A program made the position numbers and the translations under genes. The notes beneath the pieces are model-generated. The model was not told the origin of the DNA and searched no databases. It was given only the letters and a program-made list of their open reading frames with translations. A stretch of DNA of 64,000 bases from contig CAZQOQ010000003.1 of NCBI GenBank assembly GCA_964595205.1, positions 1 through 64,000 on the forward strand. The letters run 5' to 3'. Source of the stretch: JADKIH01 sp964595205 (lineage in GTDB: Bacteria; Bacteroidota; Bacteroidia; AKYH767-A; 2013-40CM-41-45). This document shows, piece after piece, positions 44,632 to 54,112 of this stretch (position 1 is its first letter; every line of letters starts with the position of its first letter).

Positions 44632-47052
44632 ATGCCACAGAAACCATTAAAGATCCTTGTTGTTGAAGACGATCAGGTAGACCAGGAAATCATCAAACGT
44701 GCCTTAAAGGCATCGGGGTTCAAACATGAGACCATCGTGGTTGATGATCATGAAAGCGGCCGCGAGGCTGCAATTGGTAAAGAATATGATTTTATTTTCC
44801 TCGATCATAATTTACCCGGCGGAACCGGTCTCGAACTTCTCAAGGAAATCAAAAGCTCGGGAAACACTTCCTCCATTATCATTGTTACAAGTCTCGGCGA
44901 TGAAACACTCGCGGCAGAAACGATAAAACTTGGAGCCGTCGATTACATTCCCAAAGGATTACTTTCCGGTTCGGGAATTGCACAAACGATACGTCACGTA
45001 CTTCAGTCGAAAGAAAATCTGAAAAGACAGCAGGAGCTCGAGCGCCAGCTAAAGGAAACACAGAACCAGCTTAGTACAGTAGTTTCCAATGCTCCAATCA
45101 TCCTGTTTTCCATCGATGCCAAGGGTGAATTCAGCCTCTTCCAGGGCAGGGGACTCATCAACATCGACATCGAAAAGGAAAAAATACCCGGCCGTTCGCT
45201 CTCGGAGCTTCCCGACTTTCCCATAAACTTTGACGACTATCGAAAGGCAATGAACGGCGAAGAACATACTGCCGTTGTAGAATGGAAGCAGCTTTTTTTC
45301 GAAATATATTATTCACCGATCAGGGACGAGAATAAAAACATCATCGGCGTGATCGGCATTGCCTCAGACATCACAGGTCATAAGCAGGCTGAGGAAGAAC
45401 TGAAAAAAGCAAAACTGATCGCAGAGGAAACTGCAAAAATTAAAGAACAGTTTCTCGCCAATATGAGCCATGAGATCCGCACACCGATGAATGGCATCAT
45501 AGGACTTACCCGAATTCTCCTGAATACGCCGCTCAGTCAGGAGCAGTTCAAATACATGCAGTCGATCATGACGAGCAGCAACAATCTTTTGGAAATCATC
45601 AACGACATCCTCGATTTTTCAAAGATCGAAGCCGGCAAAATGAAAATAGAATCTGTGCCAATGAATATCGCCAGCCTGGCCAACCAGACCATCGAACTCT
45701 TTCAGCCAAAAGCAGATGAAAAGTCGCTTGCGCTCATCCTCGACATTGAAAATCACATTCCCGAATCCGTAAGCGGAGACCCGACGAGGCTCACACAGAT
45801 TCTCAACAATCTCGTGAGTAATGCCATAAAATTTACCGAGAAAGGTGAAGTGAGGATCAGTCTCAAAGTGTCTTCAATCGATAAGAAAAATATAAAAGTC
45901 TGTTTTGAAATTAAAGATACAGGAATTGGTATTGCGGAGAAAAACCTGCCAACCATTTTCGACAGCTTCACGCAGGCAAGCAGCGATACGACCCGGAAAT
46001 TCGGCGGTACGGGTCTGGGACTAACCATCGTAAAGAAGCTGATCGAATTGCAAAACGGAAAAATTACAATAAAGAGTAAACCGGGAACCGGTACCACCTT
46101 CGCCTTCTGTCTGCCGTTTTCGATAACCGAAAATGGCGAAGGAATGGAAATACCGGAACCCGCTGAAAACCAAAATATATCGAACCTGAGGGTTTTGGTA
46201 GCCGAGGATAATAAAGTAAATCAGATGATTGTGAGAAAAGTGCTATCGGACTGGAATGTTTCAACAACGTTTGCTGATAACGGAGTGAAAGCGCTCGATA
46301 TATTGAGAAACTCTGATTTTGACCTCATTCTCATGGACATACAGATGCCTGAAATGGACGGATATACTACAGTGGCGAAAATCAGGGCTGAGTTTCCGGA
46401 GCCGAAGTGTTCACTGCCAATAATAGCGATGACGGCTCATGCCATCTCTACGGAAAAGCAGAAATGCCTGGATGCCAAAATGAATGATTACATAAGCAAG
46501 CCCTTCGAGCCTGAGGAACTGAAGAAAAAAATCGCCGAGCTAACCAAAACGGGCAAGCCTGCGTTAAAAGCATTCTCAGAACAATCCCAGGCAAATATAA
46601 AAGTGAGTCTCCAGCCTAACCAGGAAGATGCCTTCAGAGATAATAAATCCCGTGAAGGGCATTCGGTAAAAAGCACATTAGTCAAAGACGAAGCTGCGGC
46701 CCCAGTTCCGAAGATAAACTTGTCATATCTCAAGAGAATCGCTGAGGGAAACGATGCATTTGTAATTGAGATGATAGAGATGTTTCTGAACAGAACTCCG
46801 GTGGCACTGGAACAGATGAATGAATGTTTCCGAAAACAAAACTGGGAAGAGCTTAGAAAAATAGTGCACCGGATAAAGCCATCTTTTGCATATGTTGGCA
46901 TGCAGGATATTCAGTCTAAACTATCCAGCATAGAATCATGGAACGATGCGAATGAAGATCAAAAGATTGTGAGCGACCTGATTGATGACATTGAGAAAGG
47001 AAGCAAGACGGCATTCGACCAGTTGCGCAGGGAACTCATCACCTTGAAATAA
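44632..47052 (+). CDS. Hybrid histidine kinase: REC-PAS-HisKA-HATPase-REC-HPt
   Basis: 806 residues, no membrane segment, so a cytoplasmic kinase. Domains: receiver (5-120, Asp58), PAS-like (about 140-255), HisKA with His280 in NMSHEIRTPMNG, HATPase (N-box NNLVSNAIKFT, G boxes DTGIGIAEKN and GGTGLGLTI), second receiver (about 519-637, Asp569), and a C-terminal HPt domain with His747 in IVHRIKPSF. All phosphotransfer residues for a full relay are present in one chain. Upstream DNA has a hairpin AAGAG/CTCTT (44603-44619). A lone receiver gene follows 109 bp later and is the likely final acceptor. Confidence 0.92.
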   Translation: MPQKPLKILVVEDDQVDQEIIKRALKASGFKHETIVVDDHESGREAAIGKEYDFIFLDHNLPGGTGLELLKEIKSSGNTSSIIIVTSLGDETLAAETIKLGAVDYIPKGLLSGSGIAQTIRHVLQSKENLKRQQELERQLKETQNQLSTVVSNAPIILFSIDAKGEFSLFQGRGLINIDIEKEKIPGRSLSELPDFPINFDDYRKAMNGEEHTAVVEWKQLFFEIYYSPIRDENKNIIGVIGIASDITGHKQAEEELKKAKLIAEETAKIKEQFLANMSHEIRTPMNGIIGLTRILLNTPLSQEQFKYMQSIMTSSNNLLEIINDILDFSKIEAGKMKIESVPMNIASLANQTIELFQPKADEKSLALILDIENHIPESVSGDPTRLTQILNNLVSNAIKFTEKGEVRISLKVSSIDKKNIKVCFEIKDTGIGIAEKNLPTIFDSFTQASSDTTRKFGGTGLGLTIVKKLIELQNGKITIKSKPGTGTTFAFCLPFSITENGEGMEIPEPAENQNISNLRVLVAEDNKVNQMIVRKVLSDWNVSTTFADNGVKALDILRNSDFDLILMDIQMPEMDGYTTVAKIRAEFPEPKCSLPIIAMTAHAISTEKQKCLDAKMNDYISKPFEPEELKKKIAELTKTGKPALKAFSEQSQANIKVSLQPNQEDAFRDNKSREGHSVKSTLVKDEAAAPVPKINLSYLKRIAEGNDAFVIEMIEMFLNRTPVALEQMNECFRKQNWEELRKIVHRIKPSFAYVGMQDIQSKLSSIESWNDANEDQKIVSDLIDDIEKGSKTAFDQLRRELITLK

Positions 47053-47161
47053 AATTGTCGCTGGATTTTTTTCGAACCTGAGCTTAGCTTTGATCCGGAA
47101 AACAGATATTTAGGTTTAAAAAATATTATCTTGCACCTTTATTTTTATAAAAAATCAGGGA

Positions 47162-47527
47162 ATGAAAGTTTTAGTCTGCGAAGACGATGAAATGGTGCTT
47201 AAGATGGTGGAATTTAAGCTGCAGAAAGAAGGCCATGAGGTTTTTTTAGCCAACGACGGAAAGGAGGCCATCGAAAAAATCCAATCGATCCGACCGGATA
47301 TTATCATCACCGACATCATGATGCCCTATTTAACCGGGCTCGAAATTGTTCATAAAGTCAGGAAAGAAATGGGGCTGAATACACCCATCATTATCGTATC
47401 TTCCATAGGCCTTGAAAAGACTGTGCTTGAGGCCTTTCAATTAGGGGCCGACGATTTCATCACCAAGCCTTTCAGCCCGAATGAGCTATCAGTAAGAGTG
47501 AAAAAACTTTTATTAAAATCCGTCTGA
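47162..47527 (+). CDS. Single-domain response regulator
   Basis: 121 residues, a receiver domain only. The acidic pair is EDD (7-9), the phosphoacceptor Asp51 is in IITDIMMP, followed by the conserved Ser/Thr (SSIGLEK) and Lys (ITKPFSPNEL). With no output domain it must act by protein contact or as a phosphorelay intermediate, like CheY or Spo0F. It lies between the hybrid kinase and the YaiO/CotH/GT2 operon, so it is a candidate post-translational switch for polysaccharide synthesis (inference). Confidence 0.9.
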   Translation: MKVLVCEDDEMVLKMVEFKLQKEGHEVFLANDGKEAIEKIQSIRPDIIITDIMMPYLTGLEIVHKVRKEMGLNTPIIIVSSIGLEKTVLEAFQLGADDFITKPFSPNELSVRVKKLLLKSV

Positions 47528-47550
47528 TTTTTAAACATTCGTCCTATCTT

Positions 47551-47567
47551 CCCGTAAATTTTACGGG
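47551..47567. promoter_or_regulatory. Perfect CCCGTAAA/TTTACGGG palindrome upstream of the TPR-barrel gene
   Basis: 8-bp arms around a single base, 24 bp after the receiver gene and 51 bp before the exporter gene. There is no T-run, so an operator or mRNA hairpin is more likely than a terminator. Confidence 0.4.
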
Positions 47568-47618
47568 TAAAACTGGTATGTATTATTTTGTAAAAATTGT
47601 TTCACCGACGGTTAAAAT

Positions 47619-48911
47619 ATGATTAGGGTATTACGGCTCATATTTTTATTCCTGCTTTTCTGCGTGATATTACCTGAAAAATCATTCGGGCAAAACCGGA
47701 GCGACACCGTTGTTGTGATCACCGACACTACTAACCTCGATGCATTATTTAAAAAAGCGAGGGATCTTGCATACGACAATAATTATCCACAGGCCCGGAG
47801 GATCTGCATGAAAATCCTGGAGAAGAAGCCGACCTATTACGATGTAAGAACATTTCTCGGAAGGATCTATGCTTGGGAAAAACAATACGACAATGCAAGA
47901 ACGGAATTAAGCCGGGTGCTGATTGAGAAAGAAAATGACTATGAAGCATTGAGTGCATTATTTGATGTTGAATTCTGGACCGAGAGTTATTCCGTCGCCA
48001 ACGATTACCTGAAAATTGCATTAGGATATTATCCGAACTCGGAAGAACTACTTCTTAAAAAAGCCAAACTTCAAATCAAACTTGAAGAGAAGGGTGATGC
48101 AGCGCTTACGTTACGAAGAATTCTCGATTTGAATCCGGGAAATAAAGAAGCCATCAGGGTGATGAATACGCTTGAAGGCCGCAAGCTGAACAATAATTTT
48201 CAATCGAGTTATCTCGTCGATCTCTTCGACAAAAGAGATCCGCAGCAGATTTTTTCGGCCCAGCTCGGCAGAAATTTCTCATTTGGTTCGCTCATCGCCA
48301 GGGGAAACTGGGCCGATAAATTCGGCCAGAGAGGCATGCAATATGAAATAGAGACCTATACACATTTCACACGGTCAACATACATAAATGCTCTGGCGGG
48401 TTTTTCGGACCTGTCGATCTTTCCTAAAGAAAGGTACATGGCGGAGATCTATCAGAAGTTGCCCAAAGGCTTTGAGTTTTCCGTTGGTATACGGTTTCAG
48501 AAGTTTACAAATTTCACGACAAGTTATACGGGATCGATCTCGAATTATTACAAGGACTATTACTTCAGCATCCGAACATTTATATCTCCAAAGACGGATT
48601 CAATCATCACCTCAACCCAGCTCAATAAAATTTCCACGACGATAATTGCGAACATCCGAATGTATTTCGGAGACTCCGATACTTATTTTGGAATCAAAGC
48701 CGGAAGGGGAAGGTCGCCTGACGAGAGCAAGACCCTGGACATCGCTGCTTTCCTTCCCTCCTACCAGATGGGAATCGAATATCAGAAACGGGCATTCGGA
48801 AGATGGCTGCTTAAAGCAGACGTGACGTATGCGAAAGAAAATATCGACAAAGAGAAGTCGCGTTTTACCCGGAGATTCTCTACAACCATAACCATGAAAA
48901 CCGTATTTTGA
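47619..48911 (+). CDS. YaiO/PgaA-like outer-membrane protein: TPR domain plus beta-barrel
   Basis: 430 residues: a signal peptide (about 1-24), TPR-like helical repeats (about 36-185: YPQARRICMKILEKKP, YDNARTELSRVLIEKE, KGDAALTLRRILDLNPGN), and a C-terminal barrel (about 195-430) of alternating strands ending with an aromatic residue (TITMKTVF), typical for BamA recognition. In PgaA and AlgK/AlgE systems a TPR part and an outer-membrane barrel export the polysaccharide; here both are in one chain. It leads the operon with CotH, HEAT and GT2 genes. Confidence 0.82.
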   Translation: MIRVLRLIFLFLLFCVILPEKSFGQNRSDTVVVITDTTNLDALFKKARDLAYDNNYPQARRICMKILEKKPTYYDVRTFLGRIYAWEKQYDNARTELSRVLIEKENDYEALSALFDVEFWTESYSVANDYLKIALGYYPNSEELLLKKAKLQIKLEEKGDAALTLRRILDLNPGNKEAIRVMNTLEGRKLNNNFQSSYLVDLFDKRDPQQIFSAQLGRNFSFGSLIARGNWADKFGQRGMQYEIETYTHFTRSTYINALAGFSDLSIFPKERYMAEIYQKLPKGFEFSVGIRFQKFTNFTTSYTGSISNYYKDYYFSIRTFISPKTDSIITSTQLNKISTTIIANIRMYFGDSDTYFGIKAGRGRSPDESKTLDIAAFLPSYQMGIEYQKRAFGRWLLKADVTYAKENIDKEKSRFTRRFSTTITMKTVF

Positions 48912-48925
48912 GCACGAATTCCAGT

Positions 48926-50296
48926 ATGAAGTTTAACTGTTTAAAATACCTGCCAGTCGTCTGCCTGCTCTTTGCCGGAATAAATTCCTTTTCACAAAAT
49001 TCAAAGGATGAAAAAGCAATAGAAGCGAAGAAATCTCCCTCCAAAAAAGTAAAAGACGGCGGCAAGAGTTTTTTCGAAAAAGATTCCATCCATGTTATCC
49101 GCATCAATTTCCTTCAGTGTAATTACTGGGACTCGCTTGTATACTACAGGAAAATGTCCGACTCGTTGAATTTTCAGACATATATGCAGGCGATCGTGAC
49201 GGTAGACAATAAAAAATTTTATTCGACCGGTGTGCGTTTTAAAGGCGAGTCGTCTTATGAGTTTTATCCGGGCAAGAAAAAACCATTTAGAATCAAATTC
49301 AACAAATTCGTAAAAGGCCAGGATCTGAACGGTCTGGAAGAATTAAACCTGAACAATAACTTCAAGGATCCGACGATGATCCGTGAAAAGATGTACCTGG
49401 ACCTGTTGAATAAACAGGGCCTCCCTGCACCACGTGCTACATTCGCAAAAGTTTATATCAATGATAAATACTGGGGATTATACCTGGTGACGGATAATAT
49501 CGACAAGAATTTTCTTGAATCCCGCTTTGGCGATTCGAAAGGTAATCTCTTCCAGGGAGAGCCGCTCGCTACATTCAGCTATGTGGGTAATGAACAGTCA
49601 AAGTACTATAACAAATGGGTGCTGAAAAACAATGTGAATAAAAACGACTGGTCTGACCTCGTGAAATTCATCCGCCTGGTCAATGATTCATCATTGTCGG
49701 GCGACGAATATATGAAACGACTCGAATCGAGTTTTAACCTGGATAAATGCCTTCGCGCGTGGGCAGTTAATAACCTCATCGGAAACATTGACGCCTACAA
49801 TATGTTTTATCCGCATAACTTCTTTCTGTATCACGACAGCACCACGTTGAAATGGCACTGGATTTCACTGGATGGCAACTATTCTTTCGCAGCATGGAAC
49901 CCGGTAATGTCGTTGCCGTCGTTATTAAAGATGAGTGTGATGGTCCCCGACTCTGCTCCATTTAAGGAAGCCCGACCGCTGCTTGACAGAACACTCAGGA
50001 CAAACCGGTCGATCCGCAAGAGATATGTGGCCATCGTAAACGAACTTCTTCGCACCGAATTCAACGAGGAAAAAATGAATAAGGCGATAGACAGCATCTC
50101 CATGAGAATTCGAATTGCCGTTTATGCTGATGTTAATAAGATGTATTCAAACAAGGATTTCGATACAAATGTGAATTCGACGATTGGCGATCCGCTTGAT
50201 CCCGGTAATTTTATTCCCGGACTGAAGTCGTTTCTAGCCGACCGGAGAAAGAATATCGAGTATGAGCTGCAGCTTTTGTCGAGGCAGTTCGATTAA
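48926..50296 (+). CDS. Secreted CotH-kinase-family protein
   Basis: 456 residues from the ATG at 48926; an in-frame TTG at 48908 overlaps the previous stop but the ATG gives a clean signal peptide (1-23). CotH-family motifs: GVRFKGESSYEF (102-113), NLNNNFKDPTMIREKMYLDL (141-160), YWGLYLVTDNIDKNFL (182-197), HNFFLYHD (297-304) and ISLDGNYSF (313-321). CotH proteins are atypical secreted kinases that phosphorylate spore-coat proteins in Bacillus. In many homologues the last motif reads WDxD; here it is LDGN, so activity should be tested. Its target may be the exporter, the polymer or an envelope protein. Confidence 0.85.
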   Translation: MKFNCLKYLPVVCLLFAGINSFSQNSKDEKAIEAKKSPSKKVKDGGKSFFEKDSIHVIRINFLQCNYWDSLVYYRKMSDSLNFQTYMQAIVTVDNKKFYSTGVRFKGESSYEFYPGKKKPFRIKFNKFVKGQDLNGLEELNLNNNFKDPTMIREKMYLDLLNKQGLPAPRATFAKVYINDKYWGLYLVTDNIDKNFLESRFGDSKGNLFQGEPLATFSYVGNEQSKYYNKWVLKNNVNKNDWSDLVKFIRLVNDSSLSGDEYMKRLESSFNLDKCLRAWAVNNLIGNIDAYNMFYPHNFFLYHDSTTLKWHWISLDGNYSFAAWNPVMSLPSLLKMSVMVPDSAPFKEARPLLDRTLRTNRSIRKRYVAIVNELLRTEFNEEKMNKAIDSISMRIRIAVYADVNKMYSNKDFDTNVNSTIGDPLDPGNFIPGLKSFLADRRKNIEYELQLLSRQFD

Positions 50297-50317
50297 ACAA
50301 ATTATATTTATTGATTA

Positions 50318-51466
50318 ATGATCCTTTCTGTTTTACTGCAAATCGACTGGTCGGACCTACAATATAATGTAGATGATTTTTCCAGGACAGTTTACAGCTT
50401 CCCGATTCATATCCGGTTGTTGTTTGCGGTGACTTTGATATTCGTGCTCATCATTCTAATCCTGCTTGGCGTTGTCTTGAGCAGCAGGATTTATAAAACG
50501 AGCCGGGCCATCAGGCGGGAGGAACTTCAGGAAAAGTATCAGCAGGTCTTCCGTGTATTGCTTTTCGACGACAAATCCTCCGGCGACGACATCATAAAAT
50601 ATTTCGATCCGGGAGATCTTAAAGACAAATTCAATCGTGAGACTATAAAGAATGAGCTTATTCACCTGCATGAAAATTTCAGAGGGGAGACTGCGGAACG
50701 ACTGGAAGAGATTTACCAGGCATTGAAGTTTCATAAAGATTCCATACATAAGCTTAAAAACAAACGGTGGTATATCGTTGCAAAGGGAATGCGTGAACTC
50801 GCCCTGATGAATGTAAAAGAAGCACTGCCTGACGTTAACGGGTATATAAATAATAAGAATGAAATTCTCAGGATGGAGGCACGTATTGCCATCATGAAAC
50901 TAAGCGATAAAGATCCGTTGTCGTTCCTCTCGAGAGAAGTTACCGTTCTTTCCGGGTGGGACACGGCAAACATCTATTCGATGCTCACAAAGATGGAGGA
51001 AAAACTCATCCCTGATTTCAGCAACTGGCTTGACTCACCGAATAAGAGCGTGGTATTGTTCTGCATACAGATGATTGGAACGTTCCGTCAGCAGGAATCG
51101 TTAAACAAGTTACTTGAGTTGCTTAAATCAAACGAAGAAGATATACGGTTTGCTGCAATACGTGCGCTCAGGTCGCTGAACGCAGTGGGTGCAGAAAGAC
51201 CTATGATTGAAATCTACGAAGGAGAAAGCCTGACCAACCGTCTGGAAATATTAAAGGCGCTCGAATCGATCGGCAGCAGCCATTCCGCTCCTTTCCTCGA
51301 AAAAATAATCCGCCAGCCTCTCGAAGATTACCCATTAACCATCCAGGCAGTGAGGGCTTTGCGGGCAATCGGAGATTCCGGAAAAGCGATCGTCGACCGG
51401 ATCTTTCAGCAATCTGGTGCTCAGATGCAGCTTGTAATTAATCATGCAATAGACAAACGACTGTAA
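50318..51466 (+). CDS. Membrane-anchored HEAT-repeat protein
   Basis: 382 residues. A single N-terminal helix (about 34-55) places the rest in the cytoplasm. The middle and C-terminal part is alpha-solenoid with HEAT-like repeats (for example EARIAIMKLSDKDP, SVVLFCIQMIGTFRQQESL, DIRFAAIRALRSLNAVGAE, LTIQAVRALRAIGDSGKA). It lies 21 bp after cotH and 6 bp before the GT2 gene. HEAT proteins are scaffolds, so it may link the synthase to the receiver protein encoded upstream (inference). Confidence 0.82.
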   Translation: MILSVLLQIDWSDLQYNVDDFSRTVYSFPIHIRLLFAVTLIFVLIILILLGVVLSSRIYKTSRAIRREELQEKYQQVFRVLLFDDKSSGDDIIKYFDPGDLKDKFNRETIKNELIHLHENFRGETAERLEEIYQALKFHKDSIHKLKNKRWYIVAKGMRELALMNVKEALPDVNGYINNKNEILRMEARIAIMKLSDKDPLSFLSREVTVLSGWDTANIYSMLTKMEEKLIPDFSNWLDSPNKSVVLFCIQMIGTFRQQESLNKLLELLKSNEEDIRFAAIRALRSLNAVGAERPMIEIYEGESLTNRLEILKALESIGSSHSAPFLEKIIRQPLEDYPLTIQAVRALRAIGDSGKAIVDRIFQQSGAQMQLVINHAIDKRL

Positions 51467-51472
51467 AATATC

Positions 51473-52900
51473 ATGGGAATATTCTTTTATTATTTTACAA
51501 AGTTTGCCGACCATTTTATCCTGGTCTACAGCTGCCTGTTGTTCGGAACTTATTTTATACTCTCCACCTTTTCCGCGCTCGACATCATGAAATACATGCG
51601 GCGCAACAGTTTTATCGATTATCGCGATATACTGGCTGCCCCTTCTGCCCCATCCATTTCAATCATTGCTCCTGCCTACAATGAATCGAAGACCATCGTC
51701 GAGAATGTGAGATCGCTCCTGAATATTCATTACGTAAATTTCGAGGTGATCATCGTCAACGACGGTTCCAAGGATGAGACTCTTCAGAAGTTGATCGACG
51801 AATACATGCTGGAACCGGCGCCCTTCGCTTTCGAACAAAAGCTCGAGTCGAAGCCAATCCGCGCCGTTTATAAGTCTAAAATTCCTTCCCTGAATAAACT
51901 CACCGTCGTTGATAAGGTGAATGGCGGAAAGGCAGATGCACTGAATGCAGGTATCAATGTTTCGAAGTATGATCTCTTTGCTGCCATCGATGTGGATTGC
52001 ATACTCGAATATGAATCGCTGCTCAAAATGGTAAAGCCATTCATGGAGCAGACGGAAAAAGATCGCGTGATTGCTGTAGGAGGTGTGGTAAGGATCGTGA
52101 ATTCCTGTGAAGTGAGAGAAGGCAAAATTATCCGCGTCAATCTTCCCACTAATATAATTCCGCGCGTGCAGGTTCTGGAATACATCCGAGCATTCCTGCT
52201 TGGACGCATGGCCTGGAGCCGGCTCAACGGCTTAATATTAATCTCGGGTGCATTCGGCATGTTCGATAAGAAAATAACGATCGCCGTCGGCGGATATAAT
52301 CATAAGACTGTCGGGGAAGACATGGAACTTGTCATTCGCATGCGCAGGTACATGGAAGAAAAGAAACAAAACTACCGGGTGGTTTATCTGCCCGACCCGC
52401 TCTGCTGGACAGAGGCACCGTCGAATTTTAAAATTCTCGGCAAGCAGCGAAACCGCTGGACAAGGGGAACGGCCGAGACTTTATGGATACACAAAAAACT
52501 CATCTTCAATCCGCGATACCATTTTCTGGGAATGATCAGCATGCCTTTCTGGTTTCTTTTCGAATGGCTCGCACCTATCGTGGAGACGACTGCATTCCTT
52601 TACCTGATCATGATGGCATTTCTGGGAATTCTCAACGTCGAATTATTTGTCACTCTTTTCCTGCTCATTTATGTCTTTGCAATCATGTATTCAACTGCAG
52701 CTATTCTCTTCGAGGAACTGAGCTTTCATCAGTATAAGAAAAAGAGAGACATCCTGCGGTTGCTCAGCACCGCACTGATCGAACCTATTTTTATCCATCC
52801 GATTACCGTTTACTATGCGATTCGCGGAAACCTCGATTTACTTACAGGAGTAAAGAATTGGGGCGATATGAAGCGGAAAGGATTTGAACTTAAGAAGTGA
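51473..52900 (+). CDS. Processive family-2 glycosyltransferase (PgaC/BcsA/HasA-like synthase)
   Basis: 475 residues: one N-terminal helix (about 15-36), a GT-A catalytic domain (about 60-340) and at least three C-terminal helices (about 350-460). Catalytic motifs are IIAPAYNES, VNDGSKDET, DVD (173-175), GED (281-283) and the QRNRW motif (325-329) that marks processive synthases forming their own translocation pore. It makes a beta-linked polysaccharide from UDP-sugar; the sugar cannot be told from sequence. No PilZ domain is present, so c-di-GMP control would need another protein. It is the last gene of the operon. Confidence 0.9.
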   Translation: MGIFFYYFTKFADHFILVYSCLLFGTYFILSTFSALDIMKYMRRNSFIDYRDILAAPSAPSISIIAPAYNESKTIVENVRSLLNIHYVNFEVIIVNDGSKDETLQKLIDEYMLEPAPFAFEQKLESKPIRAVYKSKIPSLNKLTVVDKVNGGKADALNAGINVSKYDLFAAIDVDCILEYESLLKMVKPFMEQTEKDRVIAVGGVVRIVNSCEVREGKIIRVNLPTNIIPRVQVLEYIRAFLLGRMAWSRLNGLILISGAFGMFDKKITIAVGGYNHKTVGEDMELVIRMRRYMEEKKQNYRVVYLPDPLCWTEAPSNFKILGKQRNRWTRGTAETLWIHKKLIFNPRYHFLGMISMPFWFLFEWLAPIVETTAFLYLIMMAFLGILNVELFVTLFLLIYVFAIMYSTAAILFEELSFHQYKKKRDILRLLSTALIEPIFIHPITVYYAIRGNLDLLTGVKNWGDMKRKGFELKK

Positions 52901-52916
52901 AAAAGTCAGACTCAGT

Positions 52917-54080
52917 TTACTTCCTGATGATTCTTTCCGAGTATGTATCCTGTAAAATCGTCTGCATCATCGGCAGATAAAACTCCCAGAAAAACCTGTT
53001 CCTGTCAGTGACGTCCATTGCATTATACATGAGAAATTTCAACCCCGTGATTCCATCCAGTTTTGCAAACCTGAATTTGGTAGGGTTATCGGCAAAGTCG
53101 CCGCAGAAATAGTAAAATGTATAATCCGTACTCCGGTGAAGTATGGCAGGGAATATTTTTGGAATGCCATTATTCTTTAATATGTCTTCACCGCCCCGGG
53201 TAGTCTCAAGTATATATTTGGAAACGATCTCGTTTGAATCATTCTTGTTGATCATGATATCTATCCAGTAAGGATATATGATCACGCCGGGAACTCCAAA
53301 CTGCGACTGATATTTTTTATCGGTAATAATTTTTGGAATCGGGTCGGTTAATTCCTTGTCCTTCTCCAGGACAAGTACGTTTCCGTTTTCATGAATGAAC
53401 AACATCCCTTCCTTATGAAAATTCCACCAGCCGTTATGAGTTTCCTTATATTTCCTGACGATCCATTTCGGAAGATCAGGGTTGTTTAGGGTATCGAGAG
53501 AACTGATGTATCGGGCCATCCATCCTGTCCATTCAAATCCGAACATTTCCTCGAAATTTTTTCTCACGCTCACAGGAGTCGGATAACCAATTGTATTAAA
53601 CTCTGTAAGTATCGGTTTATTCCGCTCCTTCATTTTCTTCAGAAGAAGATTGTCCTTTTCTGAAAGTCCCCCGTAAATACTTTCTGAATTTTCATTCGGA
53701 TCACGATGACGGTACCATTCGTTGCCCATGATGCCATACGTGTCGGTGAAATAGATCATGTCGTAGATTGATGCTACGCTGTCAAGATCCGATTCATTCA
53801 TTTTGTCAAAATCCTGTATCAGGTATTTCTCATTCTCAAGCGGGAAAAAACCGAAATAATCTTTGTTGATGTCGTAAAAAGAGCCGTTTGTCTTGGTGTA
53901 CTTTTCATAATCCAGTATCCAGTTTACCGAACGATGTTTGTAACTGTTGGAATTCAGCACCGTTTTATCGACAATCAGCACGTTCATTACCTTTTTATTC
54001 CCGATTTCCCAGGCAATACGCATCCATAGCGGAGTTAAAAGGAAAATAACAATGATTACAAGAATTGTCCGGCTCTTCAT
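52917..54080 (-). CDS. Membrane-anchored protein of unknown function, GATase-like N-terminal fold suspected
   Basis: 387 residues: one N-terminal helix (about 5-24) and a periplasmic domain. It opens with a strand-rich Rossmann-like pattern (VMNVLIVDKTVL, then YDMIYFTDTYGI, then NKPILTEFNTIG), reminiscent of class I glutamine amidotransferase-like or ThuA-like folds. A Trp/Tyr-rich region (FGFEWTGWMARYIS, NGWWNFHKEG) suggests sugar contact. I do not recognise a named family. It converges on the GT2 gene with 16 bp between stops, and its -7 box lies in the 5' part of the regulator gene. A part in polysaccharide modification or export is inferred from position only. Confidence 0.6.
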   Translation of the reverse strand: MKSRTILVIIVIFLLTPLWMRIAWEIGNKKVMNVLIVDKTVLNSNSYKHRSVNWILDYEKYTKTNGSFYDINKDYFGFFPLENEKYLIQDFDKMNESDLDSVASIYDMIYFTDTYGIMGNEWYRHRDPNENSESIYGGLSEKDNLLLKKMKERNKPILTEFNTIGYPTPVSVRKNFEEMFGFEWTGWMARYISSLDTLNNPDLPKWIVRKYKETHNGWWNFHKEGMLFIHENGNVLVLEKDKELTDPIPKIITDKKYQSQFGVPGVIIYPYWIDIMINKNDSNEIVSKYILETTRGGEDILKNNGIPKIFPAILHRSTDYTFYYFCGDFADNPTKFRFAKLDGITGLKFLMYNAMDVTDRNRFFWEFYLPMMQTILQDTYSERIIRK

Positions 54081-54104
54081 TTATAAACTGTAAGATTTCG
54101 GTGA

Positions 54105-54112
54105 CAAATGTA
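54105..54112 (-). promoter_or_regulatory. Candidate -7 box for the convergent membrane protein
   Basis: TACATTTG on the minus strand, 24 bp before the ATG at 54080. It overlaps the first in-frame ATG of the divergent regulator gene at 54108. Confidence 0.5.
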
